Origin: Actinomycetota bacterium
GTDB taxonomy: Bacteria > Actinomycetota > Thermoleophilia > Gaiellales > Gaiellaceae
Length of the DNA stretch: 6,718 bases
Direction: 5' to 3'
NCBI GenBank assembly: GCA_005884155.1
Contig: VAXD01000133.1
Location: forward strand, 1-6,718
A program made the position numbers and the translations under genes. Of the stretch, positions 4,543 through 6,718 are shown one piece after another. Every line of letters begins with the position of its first letter. Position 1 is the stretch's first letter. The notes under the pieces are model-generated. The model made no database searches, was not told the origin of the DNA, and saw only the letters and a program-made list of their open reading frames with translations.

Positions 4543-5107
4543 GTGAAGTTGGTCTTCCTGGCCCTGCTCGCCCTGCAGCCGCCATTCGGGCACTCGGTCT
4601 CGCGGGTGACGGCTGCACAGCTGCCCTACTCGTGGCATCGCGGTTGTCCGGTCGCGCCGGCGCAGCTGCGGCGGGTGCGGTTGTCCTACTGGGGCTTCGA
4701 CCGGCGGGCTCACACGGGTGCGCTCGTGGTCAACGTCTCGGCTGTGGGCGACGTCGTGCAGGTTTTCCGTCGGCTCTACGCTGCTCGCCAAGGACGAGCG
4801 CTCCCTCGAGCACGACAACACGACCGGCTTCAACTGCCGCTACGCGGTCGCGCCAGGGCCGAAGCGCTGGTCGGTGCATGCGTACGGCCTCGCCATCGAC
4901 GTCGACCCGGTGGAGAATCCGTACGTCGAGGGCGGCCGTGTGCACCCGCGGGCCGGCCGCGCCTTCCTCGACCGCTCGCACGTGCGGCCCGGGATGGCGG
5001 TTTGGGGCGGCACGCTCGTTCGCGCGTTCGCCGCCGTCGGCTGGCGATGGGGCGGCCGCTGGACGAGCGCGCCCGACTACCAGCACTTCTCCCGCACCGG
5101 CGGCTAG
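4543..5107 (+). pseudogene. M15-family (VanY/CwlK-like) peptidoglycan peptidase, frameshifted
   Basis: Two frames together encode one protein. From GTG 4543 (MKLVFLALLALQPPFGHS, a signal peptide) the first frame gives CPVAPAQLRRVRLSYWGFDRRA and VVQVFRRLYAAR, ending at 4788. From about 4790 the family continues one frame over with KDERSLEHDNTTGFNCRY, WSVHAYGLAIDVDPVENPYV and PDYQHFSRTGG, stop TAG at 5105-5107. The M15 zinc motif HxxGxAxD (H at 4877, D at 4898) and the final His (DYQHF, 5084) are intact but lie in the second frame. From memory, relatives have about 14 more residues between LYAAR and the DERS-like stretch. The break therefore looks like a deletion of 3n+2 bases (about 40) rather than a one-base error. 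Such enzymes trim stem peptides outside the membrane. An ATG at 4519 is a possible alternative start, but 4543 gives a cleaner signal peptide. Confidence 0.75.
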
Positions 5108-5181
5108 CCCGCAGCCCTTCCCGCGAGCCCGGCTGACGCTGAACACAACGCGAGGAGGCAGGCGATCGTCCGCACGGACCG
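5108..5181. other. Short convergent gap, nothing recognised
   Basis: 74 bp between the M15 pseudogene and the TfoX-like gene. It holds only a minor GTCCG-CA-CGGAC inverted repeat near 5168-5179, too tight to be a good hairpin. No open frame and no T-tailed terminator were found. Confidence 0.5.
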
Positions 5182-5511
5182 CTACTTGGCGGGGAGCGAG
5201 CGCGCGAAGGTGACGCCGCGCTCGACCCAGGCCGCGAGCTCGTCGCCGCCGAGGTGCTCGGAGTCGACCCGCAGCCAACCCGTCATCGTGCGCCCGCGCA
5301 TCTCCATCGGGTACGCCGGGCTTGTCTCCACGAGCGCGGCCGATTCCTCGGGATCGACGTGCACGAGCAGGCCGCCCTGTCCGCTCGCCGCAACGGCCAT
5401 GTTGCCGCCGACCAGGAACGCGAGCCCGCCGAACATCTTCTTCTCCTCCAGCCCAGGCTCATCCGCGAGCAGAGCGCGGATCCGCTCGGCAAGCTCTTCG
5501 TCGTACGCCAT
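5182..5511 (-). CDS. TfoX N-terminal-domain protein
   Basis: 109 residues, ATG at 5511..5509, stop TAG at 5184..5182. The family core LEEKKMFGGLAFLVGGNMAV (21-40) is followed by GLLVHVDPEESAAL (47-60), the PMEMRGRTMTGWLRV strand-turn-strand (68-82) and the closing helix ELAAWVERGVTFARSLP (91-107). This is a complete TfoX_N domain with no TfoX_C domain, the usual form in actinobacteria. The family is named for the gammaproteobacterial competence regulator Sxy/TfoX. Stand-alone N-domains outside that group have no established role, so a competence function should not be assumed. It is divergent from the ThDP enzyme gene, with 76 bp between starts. It has no Shine-Dalgarno, but a good promoter sits immediately upstream. 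Confidence 0.88.
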   Translation of the reverse strand: MAYDEELAERIRALLADEPGLEEKKMFGGLAFLVGGNMAVAASGQGGLLVHVDPEESAALVETSPAYPMEMRGRTMTGWLRVDSEHLGGDELAAWVERGVTFARSLPAK

Positions 5512-5519
5512 CAGGCCGG

Positions 5520-5548
5520 ATCGTACGCCGCGTTTTGCATCGAGTCAG
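5520..5548 (-). promoter_or_regulatory. Candidate promoter of the TfoX-like gene
   Basis: CTGACT (5548..5543; 4 of 6 to TTGACA), a 17-nt spacer, and TACGAT (5525..5520; fits TANNNT), ending 8 nt before the ATG at 5511. This is the best-formed promoter in the window and would give a leader of only 1-2 nt. Confidence 0.5.
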
Positions 5549-5577
5549 CCCGTAAACACCTAGTGGAACGAGCTTGA

Positions 5578-5582
5578 GGAGG
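5578..5582 (+). promoter_or_regulatory. Strong Shine-Dalgarno of the ThDP enzyme gene
   Basis: GGAGG (within GAGGAGG, 5576-5582) lies 5 nt before the ATG at 5588. It is the only strong ribosome binding site in the window and fixes the start. The promoter itself is not clear; TTGCAT (5535-5540) could be a -35, but no well-spaced -10 follows. Confidence 0.8.
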
Positions 5583-5587
5583 ACGAG

Positions 5588-6718
5588 ATGGCCCAATTGG
5601 TTGCGGACTACGTGTTGAAGCGCCTGCGCGAGTGGGGAATCCACCGCGTCTTCGGCTACCCCGGCGACGGGATCAACGGCTTCCTGGGCGCATTCGACCG
5701 CGCGGACGGCGACCCGGAGTTCATCCAGTCCCGCCACGAGGAGATGGCCGCCTTCATGGCCTGCGGCCACGCGAAGTTCTCCGAGGAGATCGGCTGCTGC
5801 ATCGCCACCTCCGGCCCCGGCGCGATCCACCTGCTCAACGGCCTCTACGACGCCAAGCTCGACCACGCTCCCGTCCTCGCGATCGTCGGCCAGCAGAAGC
5901 GGATGTCGCTCGGCGCCGCGTACCAACAGGAGGTCGACCTCCAGGTTCTCTTCAAAGACGTCTCCGAGTTCGTCCAGGTCTGCATGGATCCCGCGCAGGC
6001 GCGGCACCTGATCGACCGGGCGATCCGGATCGCGCTCGACAAGCGCGGCGTGGCGACCCTGATCTTCCCCGGCGACGTCCAGGAGGAGAAGGCCGTAGAG
6101 TCGCCGCCGCGCGAGCACGGCGCGGTCTACTCCAGCATCGGCTTCGCGAAGCCGCGCGTCCTGCCGGGTGAGCCCGAGCTCGAGGACGCAGCGCGCATCC
6201 TGAACGAGGGCAAGAAGGTCGCGATCCTCGTCGGCCAGGGCGCCGCAGGCGCGCGCGACGAGCTGATCGAGACCGCCGAGCTGCTCGGCGCTGGGGTCGC
6301 GAAGGCGCTGCTCGGCAAGGACGTCCTGCCCGACGACCTCCCGTTCGTCACCGGCTCGATCGGCCTGCTCGGCACCGAGCTGATCAAGGGCTGCGACACG
6401 CTGCTGATGGTCGGCACCAGCTTCCCGTACTCCGAGTTCCTGCCGAAGGAAGGCCAGGCACGTTGCGTCGAGATCGAGCTCGACCCGAGCCGGATCGGGA
6501 TCCGCTACCCGGTCGACGTCCAGCTCGTCGGCGACGCGAAGGAGACGTTGCGCGAGCTGCTGCCGAAGCTCGAGCGCAAGGAGGACCGCTCGTGGCGCGA
6601 GAGCATCGAGAGCCAGGTCGACGAGTGGTGGCGCGTCGTCGACGACCGCGCGCACCAGGACGCCGACCCGATGAACCCGCAGCGCGTCGTCTGGGAGCTT
6701 TCCAGGCGGCTGCCCGAG
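5588..6718 (+). CDS. ThDP-dependent enzyme, pyruvate oxidase-like (YdaP/PoxB group), N-terminal part
   Basis: 377 codons, open at the right edge; the family is usually near 550-600 residues, so the ThDP diphosphate-binding C-terminal domain is missing from the window. The N-terminal pyrimidine-binding domain (about 1-170) shows RVFGYPGDGINGFLGAF (20-36), the cofactor-activating Glu in SRHEEMAAF (E51), and ATSGPGAIHLLNGLYDAKLD followed by VLAIVGQ. The YQQEVDLQVLFKDVSEFVQV stretch resembles pyruvate oxidases rather than acetolactate synthases. The central domain (about 200-335) has KVAILVGQGA, GLLGTELIKGCDTLLMVGTSFPYSEF and ELDPSRIGIRYPVD. Known relatives decarboxylate pyruvate, some with FAD and quinone as acceptor. 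The actinobacterial YdaP-like group is poorly assigned, so the substrate is left open. No signal peptide is seen, so it is cytoplasmic. It is not part of an operon with any gene seen here. Confidence 0.9.
   Translation, partial: MAQLVADYVLKRLREWGIHRVFGYPGDGINGFLGAFDRADGDPEFIQSRHEEMAAFMACGHAKFSEEIGCCIATSGPGAIHLLNGLYDAKLDHAPVLAIVGQQKRMSLGAAYQQEVDLQVLFKDVSEFVQVCMDPAQARHLIDRAIRIALDKRGVATLIFPGDVQEEKAVESPPREHGAVYSSIGFAKPRVLPGEPELEDAARILNEGKKVAILVGQGAAGARDELIETAELLGAGVAKALLGKDVLPDDLPFVTGSIGLLGTELIKGCDTLLMVGTSFPYSEFLPKEGQARCVEIELDPSRIGIRYPVDVQLVGDAKETLRELLPKLERKEDRSWRESIESQVDEWWRVVDDRAHQDADPMNPQRVVWELSRRLPE

Noticed and set aside
4762..4790. Programmed frameshift at the TTTT of GTTTTCC in the M15 gene
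   Set aside because: Family similarity continues in the first frame past this site (RRLYAAR), and the missing residues after it point to a deletion; the shifted reading (VGSTLLAK) has no family match.
4718..5107. Independent gene from the ATG at 4718 for the second half of the M15 protein
   Set aside because: Its first 24 residues are out of frame with the conserved M15 sequence at the same place, there is no ribosome site, and it would lack a signal peptide.
5168..5179. GTCCGCACGGAC inverted repeat as terminator
   Set aside because: The 2-nt centre cannot form a loop without losing pairs, leaving a 4-bp stem and no T-run.
3375..5213. 612-codon plus-strand open frame antisense to the GAF and L,D-transpeptidase genes
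   Set aside because: Its product is Arg/Ala/Gly-rich with no motif, while the opposite strand carries clear GAF and YkuD signatures. It is a high-GC shadow.
5459..6655. 398-codon minus-strand open frame antisense to the ThDP enzyme
   Set aside because: Acidic, low-complexity product that mirrors the codon bias of the well-supported plus-strand gene; no start signals.

Overview
The window is a GC-rich (visibly well over 60% G+C) chromosomal segment from a bacterium. The codon use, the many GTG starts, the leaderless-looking genes and the protein types (Asp-Glu GT-C transferase, membrane sulfatase-like hydrolase, YkuD-type L,D-transpeptidase, TfoX_N protein, YdaP-like ThDP enzyme) best fit a soil actinobacterium, perhaps class Thermoleophilia. 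That placement is a judgement from protein style; no ribosomal or other marker gene is present.

Layout. Positions 1-618 (minus) hold the N-terminal part of a GT-C type membrane glycosyltransferase that runs off the left edge. It is divergent from 672-2792 (plus), a four-TM alkaline-phosphatase/sulfatase-superfamily envelope enzyme. That gene converges with, and overlaps by 8 bp, a 53-residue two-CPHC zinc-ribbon protein (2785-2946, minus). A 59-bp divergent promoter region with a palindrome then separates it from a 52-residue basic protein of unknown function (3006-3164, plus).

Positions 3165-3333 hold the most unusual non-coding element. It is a stem-loop-rich block bounded by imperfect terminal inverted repeats and sitting exactly in a CTAG context. 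It looks like an about 163-bp MITE of the TA-targeting (IS630/Tc1) kind, inserted in the tiny gap between two convergent genes. It may also serve as a structured bidirectional terminator.

The right part holds a cell-wall pair. On the minus strand, an exported L,D-transpeptidase (3813-4520) is followed 9 bp later by a GAF-domain protein (3330-3803), probably as a coupled two-gene operon. Divergent from it is an M15 (VanY/CwlK-like) peptidoglycan peptidase (4543-5107, plus), broken by a small deletion and frameshift near 4789. A TfoX N-terminal-domain protein (5182-5511, minus) follows. A YdaP/PoxB-like ThDP-dependent enzyme (5588 to the right edge, plus) is divergent from it and has the only strong Shine-Dalgarno in the window.

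A shared theme: six genes that would be first in their transcript (starts at 618, 672, 2946, 3006, 4520 and 5511) lack a ribosome binding site. Each instead has a -10-like hexamer ending 6-9 nt before the start codon, as expected for leaderless mRNAs. The operon-internal GAF gene and the ThDP gene have Shine-Dalgarno motifs. Functionally most of the window concerns the envelope (glycan transfer, anionic-polymer or sulfatase-type chemistry, peptidoglycan remodelling). I see no defence island, CRISPR, tRNA or rRNA.
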